A DNA stretch of 10,173 nucleotides from positions 1-10,173 of the forward strand of contig CAKUAV010000110.1 in the NCBI GenBank assembly GCA_934636425.1. The letters run 5' to 3'. The position numbers were made by a program, and so were the translations under genes. Each line of letters begins with the position of its first letter. Position 1 is the first letter of the stretch. Below are positions 1-6,425 of the stretch, in pieces. The notes beneath the pieces are model-generated. The model searched no databases and was not told the origin of the DNA. It was given only the letters and a program-made list of their open reading frames with translations. The stretch is from an uncultured Clostridia bacterium. GTDB lineage: Bacteria > Bacillota > Clostridia > Christensenellales > Aristaeellaceae.

Positions 1-25
1 ACACTGCGCCGCGTCAGCGCGGACG
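1..25 (+). repeat. 25-bp dispersed repeat, copy 1 (left edge)
   Basis: These bases match 3485-3509 at 24 of 25 positions; the only difference is c/t at base 4. The core CCGCG-TCAG-CGCGG is a 5-bp stem with a 4-base loop. The copy starts at the window edge, so it may extend further left. It ends 236 bases before the portal start, and copy 2 ends 258 bases before the capsid start. Function is unknown. Confidence 0.75.
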
Positions 26-199
26 TGGGATTGACGACGATTTCCTCCGCCATGCGCCGCGCACGGCAGATGAGCGCTGCGAGACGTCGCCGCGCAAACA
101 GCGCGGATGCGGACAGTATGCGATGCGCGCGGACGCTCGATTGCTGCCGCATACACGGCGCGGCGTGCGACCGACCGCCCTTGAAAGGAGGCGAGGCCG

Positions 200-208
200 A
201 TGAACTGA
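200..208 (+). other. Two-codon minicistron with strong ribosome binding site
   Basis: ATG-AAC-TGA sits 8 bases after AAAGGAGG (184-191), the best Shine-Dalgarno in this leader, yet it encodes only Met-Asn. The portal TTG start lies 52 bases after this stop. It could be a leader minicistron that loads ribosomes near the portal start, or the remnant of a lost gene. Both readings are inference. Confidence 0.35.
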
Positions 209-243
209 ACGCAATGAAAAAGAGTGAACCGACCGACTGATAT

Positions 244-253
244 AAAGGTGGTG
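244..253 (+). promoter_or_regulatory. Ribosome binding site deciding the portal TTG start
   Basis: AAAGGTGGTG differs at one base from the consensus AAAGGAGGTG and ends 7 bases before TTG at 261. No ATG or GTG in the portal frame has comparable spacing, so the rare TTG start is preferred. Confidence 0.8.
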
Positions 254-260
254 TTTTCCC

Positions 261-2138
261 TTGACGAACTCCCCCGGGACGGAGGAAGCCGTCCTCATAC
301 CCGAAAAGGCGCAGTCGCCCGAGCAGGAAAAGCTCGCCGCCGACGTGACGCGCGAATTTGAAAAGCGGCGCGACCGGCGGCGGCCGCTTGAGCTGCAGTG
401 GCGGCTCAATCAGCGCTTCATCGCGGGCGATCAGTACTGCGATCTGCTGATCGACGTGCGCGAGCTGATCGAGCAGGACGCGCAGGGCCGCGCCGTCTAC
501 AACATGATCGCGCCGATCGTCGAGACGCGGCTCTCTAAGCTCAGCCGCGTGCGCCCCGGCCTGACCGTGCGGCCTCAGACCGCCGACGCAGCCGACGAGA
601 GCGCGGCGCGCCTGGCCACGCGCCTGCTGAAAAACGCATTTGCCGCGCACGATATGCCGCGCCTTCAGATCGAGGCGGCGCGCTGGGCCGAGGTGTGCGG
701 CTGCGTGTTCTACAAATCCGTATGGAACCCGCGCGCCGGACTGCCCATCGGCCTGAGCGAACAGGGCGAAATCGTCCATGAGGGCGATCTGGGCGTGTCG
801 ATCGTGCCGGCGTTCGAGATTTTCCCCGAATGCCCCGCCCGCGAAGGGCTGGAGAGCCAGCGCAGCCTGATACACGCGCGCGTCTACACCGTGCGCGACA
901 TCGAGGCGCGCTGGGGCGCAAAGCTGCCCGGCCGCACAATGAGCGTCTACGGCGCGGAGCTGAACCCGACTGCCGGCGACTCTGCGCTCGACGAGACCAT
1001 CGAGGACGCGGAAATGGTGATCGAATACTATGAAAGACCCAGCCGCGCCTTTCCATGCGGCCGTCAGGTGACTGTCGCGGGCGGACGCGTGCTGCACGAC
1101 GGCGCGCTGCCCTTCATGAACGGCGACTGCCTGACGCGCGATTTCCCGTTCGTGCAGCAGCTGTGCCTGAGCGAGGCGGGCTGCTTTTTCGGCGCGACGG
1201 TCGTCGAGCGGCTGATTCCGCTCCAGCGCGACTACAATGCCATCGTCAACCGCATCAACGAGCACACCGCCCGCATGACCGCCGGCAACATTCTGGCCGA
1301 GCAGGGCTCGCTGGTCAACGAGGCGCTGCTCGACGAGGGCTTCGAGCCGGGCACCGTCGTAGAATACCGCGCGGGCGCGACTCCGCCGGTCTGGATGCCT
1401 GTGAGCGAGGTGCCCGAGAGCCTGATTCAGCGCCTGAGCGTGCTGCGGCGCGACTTCAACGAGGTGTCCGGCGTGTCCGACATGGCGCGCGCATCGAGCG
1501 TCGGCTCGGTGTCCTCCGGCGTGGCGCTCGACATACTGCGCGAGCAGGACGACACCCGCCTGGCGCTGACCGGCGAGCACATACGCCGCGCCGTGAGGGC
1601 GGTCGGCTGCCAATGGCTGCGGCTGATGCGGCAGTTCGCCGTCGGGCTGCGCATAGCGCGCGTGGCCGGCGAGGACGAGGGCGATTTGATGCTGCTCTCG
1701 TGGCAGGGCGACGACCTGACCAGCGACGACGTGGCGATCGACACCGACAGCGAGCTGAGCGACACCCCCGCCCAGCGCCGCCAGACCGCGCTCGAATTGA
1801 TGAACGCCGGATTCTTCCTCGACCCCGACACCCACCAGATGTCCCGCGAGAGCCGCGCCCGGCTGATGGAGATCTTCCGCATGGGCAGCTGGGAAAACGC
1901 GGTGAGTCTGGACGAGATGCACATCGCCCGCGCCCGCCGCGAGCAGGCTGCGCTCATTCGCGGCGAAATCCCCGCTCTCACCGACTACGACGACCACCGC
2001 CTGCATCTGGCCGAGCACACCCGCTTCATGCTGGGCGCGGACTGCCGCCGCCTGCAGGCCGAGCGACCCGCGCTCGCCCGCGCCATGGCGATGCACATCT
2101 CCGCGCACAGGGCGCTGTTGGACGGCGCGGCGGGATGA
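261..2138 (+). CDS. Phage portal protein, P22-like
   Basis: The 625-residue product is called a portal: the ring at one capsid vertex through which DNA enters and leaves, and onto which scaffold and tail proteins dock. The N-terminal part has a charged helix (about 22-45, EFEKRRDRRRPLELQW) followed by FIAGDQYCD (53-61), which I recognise from portals of Firmicutes phages. RDYNAIVNRINEH (323-335) fits a portal core helix. SDMARAS...SGVALDILREQDDTRL (407-434) fits the conserved segment near the clip. The C-terminal region holds a D-H-x-x-H-x-x-x-H pattern (578-586), also seen in this family. Length is somewhat below the 725 residues of P22 gp1. The TTG start is chosen from the ribosome binding site at 244-253. 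Position directly before a scaffold-like gene and the capsid gene supports the call. The stop codon overlaps the first base of a tandem repeat array. Confidence 0.9.
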   Translation: MTNSPGTEEAVLIPEKAQSPEQEKLAADVTREFEKRRDRRRPLELQWRLNQRFIAGDQYCDLLIDVRELIEQDAQGRAVYNMIAPIVETRLSKLSRVRPGLTVRPQTADAADESAARLATRLLKNAFAAHDMPRLQIEAARWAEVCGCVFYKSVWNPRAGLPIGLSEQGEIVHEGDLGVSIVPAFEIFPECPAREGLESQRSLIHARVYTVRDIEARWGAKLPGRTMSVYGAELNPTAGDSALDETIEDAEMVIEYYERPSRAFPCGRQVTVAGGRVLHDGALPFMNGDCLTRDFPFVQQLCLSEAGCFFGATVVERLIPLQRDYNAIVNRINEHTARMTAGNILAEQGSLVNEALLDEGFEPGTVVEYRAGATPPVWMPVSEVPESLIQRLSVLRRDFNEVSGVSDMARASSVGSVSSGVALDILREQDDTRLALTGEHIRRAVRAVGCQWLRLMRQFAVGLRIARVAGEDEGDLMLLSWQGDDLTSDDVAIDTDSELSDTPAQRRQTALELMNAGFFLDPDTHQMSRESRARLMEIFRMGSWENAVSLDEMHIARARREQAALIRGEIPALTDYDDHRLHLAEHTRFMLGADCRRLQAERPALARAMAMHISAHRALLDGAAG

Positions 2139-2409
2139 TGCGCCGGGCGCGGCGGCAGAAGCGATTCGCCTGCGCGGCATGAGAGAGGCTTGACGGTTCG
2201 CTCATGGTTTGCGCAGGAGATGCGCGACGTGAGAATGCACTGGGCGCGGCGGCAGAGCAATTCGCCGGCACGGCGCGTGAGGGGCTTGACGATTCGCTCA
2301 TGGTTTGCGCAGGGCGCGCGAATGCGCTGAGCGCGGCGGCAAAACAATTCGCCTGCGCGGCATGAGAGGGGCTTGACGGTTCGCTCATTGTTTGCGCAGG
2401 GCGTGCGCT
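2138..2409. repeat. Three tandem copies of an 87-97 bp repeat
   Basis: Units start at about 2138, 2235 and 2322 and share segments such as GGCGCGGCGGCA, AATTCGCCTGCGCGGC, GGCTTGACGGTTCGCTCAT and GGTTTGCGCAG, with scattered substitutions. Unit lengths (97, 87 and about 88) are not consistent multiples of three, so no reading frame is kept and a coding role is unlikely. Each unit can form a hairpin: GCGC and (C)ATGAG on the left arm pair with CTCAT(G) and GCGC on the right. In unit 2 the arm changes to CGTGAG, which still pairs through a G-T wobble. No T-run follows, so these are not ordinary terminators. The array begins at the portal stop codon. Confidence 0.85.
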
Positions 2410-2634
2410 GTGCAGGATGCGGACGCGCCTGAAAAAAGCGCATGAAGGACTCGGCGGACAGGCCGGTTGGGCGCGATGTGTGCGCGGCAGGCCTGAATTT
2501 GCCTGCGATCATGCGGACGCGCCGCCGATCGATTCCATGCGTTCATGGTTCCGAGAGCGCGGATGAAATGGCCGCGCTGATTTTGTTTCCCCGCCGCCCG
2601 CGCGCGGCAGACAATAGAATGGAGGTTTTTTTCT
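2410..2634. other. Spacer before the scaffold gene, with a decayed fourth repeat unit
   Basis: No gene is supported. About 2468-2555 resembles a degenerate copy of the upstream tandem unit: a GCGGCA...AATTTGCCTGCG block, then a GATTCC...TTCATGGTTCCG block, in the same order as in the intact units. The 13-mer ATGCGGACGCGCC occurs twice (2417-2429, 2511-2523). GCAGGC and GCCTGC form a 6-bp stem inside the decayed unit. A 122-codon frame starting at 2442 runs out of frame into the scaffold gene and is rejected. Confidence 0.5.
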
Positions 2635-3399
2635 ATGACTCAGTATCTCACTCCCCGTCAGCGCCAGCTGTTCATCGACCGGCTGGCCGAAGAGAGCGAC
2701 GCGCCGCAGCTCAGCGGCGATCAGCGCGAGGCTGCGCTCCAGCAGGGCGCGGACATGGCGCGCGCCGATATGCAGGGCGCGCCCAACGACGAGGGCTTCT
2801 TCCTCGATGAGGAGACCCGGGACGATGACGGCGCGATGGACGAGCGTCTGGCGGCGCTGGGCTTCGAGAGCGCCGGGCAGCTGGCCGACGCGTACGAGCG
2901 GCTGGCTCGTCGCCACGCCGACCTGATGGAGGACGTGCGCCGCATCGAGGCCGCCGGCCGCGCCCGCCGAAACGAGCGCCGCCTTGGGAGCGACCCGAGC
3001 GGCCGCAACCGCGTGATTCAGGCGGTCTGGGCGAGCCGCGCCGCCGAGCTGGAGGACGTGGCGCAGTTCCTGCCCGAGATGTCGGCATACATCGCCGCTC
3101 ATCCCGAATGCGCCGTGGAGACCGACGGGCTGGAGCGCGCCTACGACGCTGTGCGCTCGCACCGCTACCGCAGCGAGGAGCGGCTGCTGGATGATCCGGA
3201 GGCTGTGAAGCGCCTGAGCGCCGACCCGCGCGTGCGGGAGGCCGTATTGACGGCGCATCTGGCGGGAATCTACAAATCCGCCGCCGCGCTGCCCGCGTTC
3301 ATCGACGACGGCGGCAATATCCCCGTCGCCGAGCCGAACAAGGGCGGCATGGACAGGGCGAAGGCCAAGCTGACCGCGCTGCTGGCGGGCGGCCGCTGA
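2635..3399 (+). CDS. Putative capsid scaffolding protein
   Basis: The 254-residue product has no motif that I can tie to one family with certainty. It is very hydrophilic and rich in Asp, Glu, Arg and Ala. A likely long helix or coiled coil spans 68-113 (DERLAALGF...RRIEAAGRARRNE), and a lysine-containing helix ends the protein (239-254, MDRAKAKLTALLAGGR). Internal scaffolds of P22-type phages are helical and acidic and bind coat protein through a basic C-terminal helix-turn-helix, so composition and layout fit. The location between portal and capsid genes is where scaffolds lie in P22-like modules. Start: ATG 9 bases after GGAGG (2621-2625). It would act in procapsid assembly and then be released. 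A minor virion protein is the alternative. I see no protease motif. Confidence 0.7.
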   Translation: MTQYLTPRQRQLFIDRLAEESDAPQLSGDQREAALQQGADMARADMQGAPNDEGFFLDEETRDDDGAMDERLAALGFESAGQLADAYERLARRHADLMEDVRRIEAAGRARRNERRLGSDPSGRNRVIQAVWASRAAELEDVAQFLPEMSAYIAAHPECAVETDGLERAYDAVRSHRYRSEERLLDDPEAVKRLSADPRVREAVLTAHLAGIYKSAAALPAFIDDGGNIPVAEPNKGGMDRAKAKLTALLAGGR

Positions 3400-3416
3400 C
3401 GCGCACTATCGCCTGT

Positions 3417-3434
3417 GCCGGGATATATCCGGCC
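3417..3434. repeat. Palindrome after the scaffold stop codon
   Basis: GGATATATCC (3421-3430) is a perfect 10-bp palindrome flanked by GCC(G) and GGC, giving about 8-bp arms with one bulged base. It lies 18 bases after the scaffold stop and has no T-run. It could be a protein-binding dyad or an RNA 3'-end structure; the sequence does not decide. Confidence 0.4.
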
Positions 3435-3484
3435 AAACGCAACGCTTCGACGGCGCACAATTCACGCGCGTATGACAAGAGAAA

Positions 3485-3509
3485 ACATTGCGCCGCGTCA
3501 GCGCGGACG
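3485..3509 (+). repeat. 25-bp dispersed repeat, copy 2
   Basis: Matches bases 1-25 at 24 of 25 positions and includes the small CCGCG/CGCGG hairpin. It ends 258 bases before the capsid start, in the same orientation as copy 1 ahead of the portal. Beyond these 25 bases the two contexts diverge, so this is a discrete element rather than a large duplication, at least on its right side. Confidence 0.75.
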
Positions 3510-3695
3510 GCGGCAGGCAGATAGACGCGAACCTATGCGTGAAAGCACGGGCATGACAAAGCGCGAAACACATTAGAACCGCGGACAGAGCACCCACAGA
3601 AGGAACGCCGCGCGCGAACCGCACTTGCGGACAACCGGCGGCGCGAACCGACGAGGGATGTGCCGCGGCGCGCTTCTCTGCACTCCCCCCTGACG

Positions 3696-3730
3696 AAAAG
3701 ACGGCATTGGATGGCGTCTTTTTTATTTTA
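3696..3730 (+). terminator. Intrinsic terminator upstream of the capsid gene
   Basis: AAAAGACG (3696-3703) pairs with CGTCTTTT (3715-3722) for 8 bp. After a G-G mismatch, CAT/ATG adds 3 bp around a TGG loop. The stem runs into TTTTTTATTTTA. It ends about 37 bases before the capsid start, after the scaffold gene and its spacer. It should reduce read-through from the portal-scaffold transcript into the capsid gene, so a capsid promoter or antitermination is implied. I could not identify a convincing promoter by eye. Confidence 0.8.
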
Positions 3731-3748
3731 TCCCCACACGACAATTTG

Positions 3749-3756
3749 AAGGAGGT
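3749..3756 (+). promoter_or_regulatory. Ribosome binding site of the capsid gene
   Basis: AAGGAGGT is fully complementary to the 16S tail and lies 10 bases before ATG 3767. It selects this start over the in-frame ATG codons at 3707 and 3776. Confidence 0.85.
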
Positions 3757-3766
3757 ACACCCCATT

Positions 3767-5011
3767 ATGGTCAACATGAACACCGTTTCCAGCGCGCTCA
3801 AGAACTTCTACATCATGCCCCTGCGCGAGGACGTGAACCTCAAGGCCGACGCGTTCGCCAGCCGCATCATGCGCACCAGCACCAACATCGTGGGCTACAA
3901 CAAGATCGTCCGCGCGGCGCTGGTCGGCGCGAACGGCGGCGCGGGCTCCGGCTCCGAGACCGGCGCGCTGCCCGCCTCCGGCGAGAACGTCTACGTCAAT
4001 CTCGAGAGCGACACAAAGAACCTCTACGGCACGCTCGAGATCTCCGACAAGATCGTCCGCTCCGCCACCGGCCGCAACGCCGGCTCCTTCGTCAACATAC
4101 TCCAGCAGGAGATGGAGACGCTCACCCGCACCCTCAAGTGGAACATGGCGCGCCAGATGTACGGCGACGGCTCCGGCAAGCTGGTCACCGTGCAGGCCGC
4201 CACCGGCAGCGCCGTCCTCACCGCCGCGCCCGGCTCCTCCACCCGCCACATACTGCCCGGCCTGAAGGTCGATCTCTACCCCGCCGCGGGCGGAAACGCT
4301 GTGGCGGCCGGGCTGCGCGTGGTCGACGTGAACCACCTGACCGGCAAGATTACGCTCAGCACCGCCGTCACCTGTGCCGCGAACGCCTATCTGACCGTGC
4401 AGGGCAGCGCCGGCTATGAGCTGACCGGCCTGGGCAAGCTGTTCGGCGCGGCGAACGGCACGCTCTACGGCCTCAGCCGCGCCAGCTACAGCTGGCTGAA
4501 CCCCTACGTCGCGGACAGCTTCGGCGCGATCACCGAGAGCGGCCTGCAGAAGGTCATCGACCACCTCGAGGACAGCTACAACGTCACCGTGAACCACATC
4601 AACTGCGGCACGGAGGCCTACGGCCACTATCTCGAGCTGATGACCAGCCGCCGCGCCATATGCGACGCGTCCGTCCTCGAGGGCGGCCACAAGGCGCTCC
4701 TGTTCAACGGCATCCCGCTGACCCGCAGCAAGTTCATGCCCGCCGCCGCAATCGACCTGTACGACACCAGCCTGTTCACGATCGATCAGGTGGCCGACTG
4801 GGAGTGGATCGAGGGCGAAACCCGTCAGGTGCTGCACCAGAAAACCGGATACCCCACCTACACCGCCACCGTCGCCAAGTACTGCGACCTCATGTGCGCA
4901 CTGCCCGGCGGCGTCGCGCGCCTGAACGGCGTGGCCGCCCCTGCCGTCAAGCCCGTGCTGATCGCCAACGCCGACAGCCAGCCCGTGCCCACCAAGGCGA
5001 TCTCCGCCTGA
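3767..5011 (+). CDS. Major capsid protein, HK97 fold
   Basis: The 414-residue product is the probable shell protein. The layout fits the HK97 fold. There is an N-terminal arm (about 1-30) and a glycine-rich extended loop region (about 52-95, GANGGAGSGSETG...LYGTLEIS). A long spine helix follows (about 104-132, NAGSFVNILQQEMETL...NMARQMYGDGSG), the segment I recognise most clearly from capsid proteins of Firmicutes phages. A beta- and Thr/Ala/Val-rich stretch at about 137-215 looks like an inserted domain, comparable in position to the insertion domain of P22-type coat proteins. Axial and peripheral domain sequence fills the rest (240-380). No N-terminal prohead-protease domain is evident, in keeping with a separate scaffold. 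P22 coat is 430 residues, a similar size. The gene is bracketed by terminators, which suits separate high expression. Confidence 0.88.
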   Translation: MVNMNTVSSALKNFYIMPLREDVNLKADAFASRIMRTSTNIVGYNKIVRAALVGANGGAGSGSETGALPASGENVYVNLESDTKNLYGTLEISDKIVRSATGRNAGSFVNILQQEMETLTRTLKWNMARQMYGDGSGKLVTVQAATGSAVLTAAPGSSTRHILPGLKVDLYPAAGGNAVAAGLRVVDVNHLTGKITLSTAVTCAANAYLTVQGSAGYELTGLGKLFGAANGTLYGLSRASYSWLNPYVADSFGAITESGLQKVIDHLEDSYNVTVNHINCGTEAYGHYLELMTSRRAICDASVLEGGHKALLFNGIPLTRSKFMPAAAIDLYDTSLFTIDQVADWEWIEGETRQVLHQKTGYPTYTATVAKYCDLMCALPGGVARLNGVAAPAVKPVLIANADSQPVPTKAISA

Positions 5012-5093
5012 TCACCGCCTGCGCGGCCGGGCCGGAACGGATAGAGTTTATTTTGTTTGAGCCATCTGATGCGGCCCGCGCCGCGCGGTTATC

Positions 5094-5160
5094 CGCCGAA
5101 GCGCCCTTTCCCAAGCCGGAATACGGCCGTGCGAGGGCGCTTTGGCGCTCATTTTTGAAT
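5094..5160 (+). terminator. Strong intrinsic terminator after the capsid gene
   Basis: A 14-base left arm (5094-5107, CGCCGAAGCGCCCT) pairs with 5134-5147 (AGGGCGCTTTGGCG) with a single G-T wobble. The loop contains a nested GCCG/CGGC stem. The hairpin is followed by CTCATTTTTGAATTTTT. The terminator starts 82 bases after the capsid stop and ends before the next ribosome binding site (5171-5177). Confidence 0.88.
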
Positions 5161-5186
5161 TTTTCCTCCGAAAGGAGCTGATTGAC

Positions 5187-5594
5187 ATGATTGTCTGCCA
5201 TGAAGGGCTCTGCGAGCACGGCCGCGTGCCGCTCACAAGCCACGTCTGCGACATTCCCAGGCGGCTGAAGATGATCAGGCCGACGCTGTTCGTGATGGTC
5301 GACGTGTCCAGCGGGCGCATCGAGATCCACGACAGCGCGCAAAAGGGCGGTACGCTGGCCTGCGTGCTGCCCTATCCCGAGCTGGACGCGCGCGCCCTTG
5401 TCTACGTTCAGCGCTACCGCCGTGAGCGGCTGGCGGAAACCGCGCGCGAAATCGACGAATACAACGCGCGCCTTGAGCGCCAGGCCATGGCCGGCCACCT
5501 CGGCCGCGCCGCCGACAGAACGCGCGAGGCGATTGCCTATCTCAGCCGCCATTCCCAAATCGACAATCTGCCCGGGGAGCTGATGGAATCATGA
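5187..5594 (+). CDS. Conserved-looking phage protein of unknown function
   Basis: The 135-residue product is not one I can name. It starts at ATG 5187, 9 bases after AAAGGAG (5171-5177); an upstream in-frame ATG at 5142 lies within the terminator arm and is rejected. The first 65 residues look like a small beta-rich domain (IRPTLFVMVDVSSGRIEIHDS..., about 30-50) with three cysteines in the first 21 residues and one at 59. The rest is a charged helix or coiled coil (about 66-120, ELDARALVYVQRYRRER...EIDEYNARLERQ). There is no signal peptide or membrane segment. It is the first gene after the capsid terminator and overlaps the adaptor gene by ATGA, so the two are probably co-translated. Position suggests a head or head-completion role, but this is inference only. 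Confidence 0.8.
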   Translation: MIVCHEGLCEHGRVPLTSHVCDIPRRLKMIRPTLFVMVDVSSGRIEIHDSAQKGGTLACVLPYPELDARALVYVQRYRRERLAETAREIDEYNARLERQAMAGHLGRAADRTREAIAYLSRHSQIDNLPGELMES

Positions 5595-6187
5595 ATCTGG
5601 AAAATATGTGCCTGATGGCGGCGCGCTATGCCGACCGGGGCGACGAGCTGGTCAAGACCGCCGGCGCGGACGGTACGCCCGCCTACCGGGGCGAGGCGCT
5701 GGCGCTGTTTGAGACGCTGCGCGGCGCGATCAACGAGGCCTACGCCGAAATTGCCGACGGCTATCTCCTCTACGACGCGCGCAGGAACGTGACCGTGGGC
5801 GAAAACGGCGCGCTCGACATCACGGCCGCACTGCCGAACGCCACGGCGATCATCGCGGTCTATGCCGCCGACGGCAAAACGCCGCTGCCGTTCACATTCG
5901 AGACGCGCTTCATCGCGCGCGTGGCGGGCGCAGAAAGCGGAGAAAGCGTGTGCGTGCGCGCGCGCCTGCGGCCGGAGAAGCTGGAAAACGAGAGCGACGA
6001 GCCGGTCTTTCCCGAATCCGCCGCCGATCCGATGGTCTATGTGTCGCTGGCCGTGGCGCGGCTGTTTCAGAGCGAGCGAAAGTTTGCCGACGCGCAGATG
6101 TGGACAGGCGAATACCGCCGCCTGCTGCGCGGCGTAAAGCCCGTCGCGCGGGCGCATCGACGCATGCCGCGAAGGCCGTTCCGATAG
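5591..6187 (+). CDS. Putative head-tail adaptor / connector protein
   Basis: The 198-residue product is assigned mainly by layout. N-terminal helices (about 3-60, ENMCLMAARYADRG...FETLRGAINEAYAEIADGYLL) are followed by a beta-rich insert (about 66-127). Then come a helical segment DPMVYVSLAVARLFQSERKFADAQMWTGEYRRLL (146-179) and a basic tail RAHRRMPRRPFR (187-198). Helices around a beta insert, with a late 'hydrophobic...A..W...YR..L' helix pair, are familiar in phage adaptors that dock beneath the portal. P22 gp4 (166 residues) holds the same position between coat and gp10. Unlike P22 gp4, I see no clear lysozyme-like catalytic motif. The start overlaps the preceding stop by ATGA, with GGGGAG (5574-5579) as a modest ribosome binding site. 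The following 852 bases are non-coding. Confidence 0.65.
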   Translation: MNLENMCLMAARYADRGDELVKTAGADGTPAYRGEALALFETLRGAINEAYAEIADGYLLYDARRNVTVGENGALDITAALPNATAIIAVYAADGKTPLPFTFETRFIARVAGAESGESVCVRARLRPEKLENESDEPVFPESAADPMVYVSLAVARLFQSERKFADAQMWTGEYRRLLRGVKPVARAHRRMPRRPFR

Positions 6188-6225
6188 AGCGCAGGAGGGC
6201 GGCCGATTTCCAAATGCGATTTTTA
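6188..6225. other. Short junction between adaptor gene and repeat element
   Basis: An AGGAGGG (6193-6199) is followed, after 14 bases, by an ATG (6214) opening a 14-codon frame that ends in the repeat. Spacing is poor and most codons come from the repeat, so I do not call a gene. No terminator is visible. Confidence 0.35.
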
Positions 6226-6425
6226 ATTCGGAATGCGGAATGCGGAATTCGGAATTAGGGAACGAAAACCCCTCCGGCTTCGCTGCGCTCAGCCACCTCC
6301 CCTTTCAGGGAAGTTCACGTCTCGTCAGGCGCACAGATTGCCGTCCCCGAAATGGGGTGTCACCGCAGGGCGACGGAGGGGTTACACCCCTGCCACCTCC
6401 GTTCTCTTAATTCCGCATTCCGAAT
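6226..6425. repeat. 200-bp nested inverted-repeat element (MITE-like)
   Basis: The ends are a perfect 16-bp inverted repeat: ATTCGGAATGCGGAAT at 6226-6241 and its complement at 6410-6425. Inside, AACCCCTCCG (6267-6276) pairs with CGGAGGGGTT (6374-6383), and CCCC/GGGG forms a small hairpin at 6345-6357. The phrase GCCACCTCC occurs near both inner ends. The interior has no coding potential I trust. The nested symmetry resembles a small non-autonomous palindromic element of the kind scattered between genes in gut Firmicutes. I cannot see target-site duplications, and the right end is shared with the first unit of the neighbouring array. Confidence 0.65.

Larger units (their letters stand above)
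1..260 (+). other. Non-coding leader upstream of the portal gene
   Basis: I see no convincing gene here. A 71-codon GTG-start frame at 25-240 is arginine-rich, has no fitting ribosome binding site and looks like a chance GC-rich frame. The segment begins with one copy of a 25-bp repeat that recurs upstream of the capsid gene. Near the right end, an excellent Shine-Dalgarno (AAAGGAGG, 184-191) sits 8 bases before ATG-AAC-TGA (200-208), a two-codon minicistron. An 8-codon frame follows (214-240, MKKSEPTD), then the portal's own ribosome binding site. In a P22-type order the terminase genes would be expected further left, outside the window. Confidence 0.6.
3400..3766. other. Spacer between scaffold and capsid genes
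   Basis: No gene is supported in either strand. It holds, in order, a small palindrome just after the scaffold stop (3417-3434), the second copy of the 25-bp repeat (3485-3509), a stretch without recognisable structure (3510-3690), an intrinsic terminator (3696-3730) and the capsid ribosome binding site. The ATG at 3707 is in frame with the capsid gene but lies inside the terminator hairpin, so it is not used as the start. Confidence 0.6.

Noticed and set aside
25..240. 71-codon GTG frame in the leader
   Set aside because: Arginine-rich random-looking composition and no Shine-Dalgarno at its start. Only its last codons follow a plausible site.
1055..2182. 375-codon alternative + frame inside the portal gene
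   Set aside because: Arg/Ala/Pro-rich shadow frame. The portal frame has recognisable family motifs throughout the same stretch.
2026..2512. Minus-strand frames with repeated peptide motifs across the tandem repeat
   Set aside because: The peptide repeats only mirror the DNA repeat, and the unit lengths shift the frame between copies.
3553..3579. Promoter candidate ATGACA / TAGAAC upstream of the capsid gene
   Set aside because: Only 15 bases separate the boxes, the -10 matches 4 of 6 positions, and the terminator at 3696 would lie downstream of it.
3728..4837. 369-codon minus-strand frame opposite the capsid gene
   Set aside because: It is a shadow produced by GC-rich third codon positions, with repetitive Ala/Gly/Val composition and no ribosome binding site. 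The same applies to the long minus frames opposite the hub and fibre genes (7415-8698, 8140-9693).
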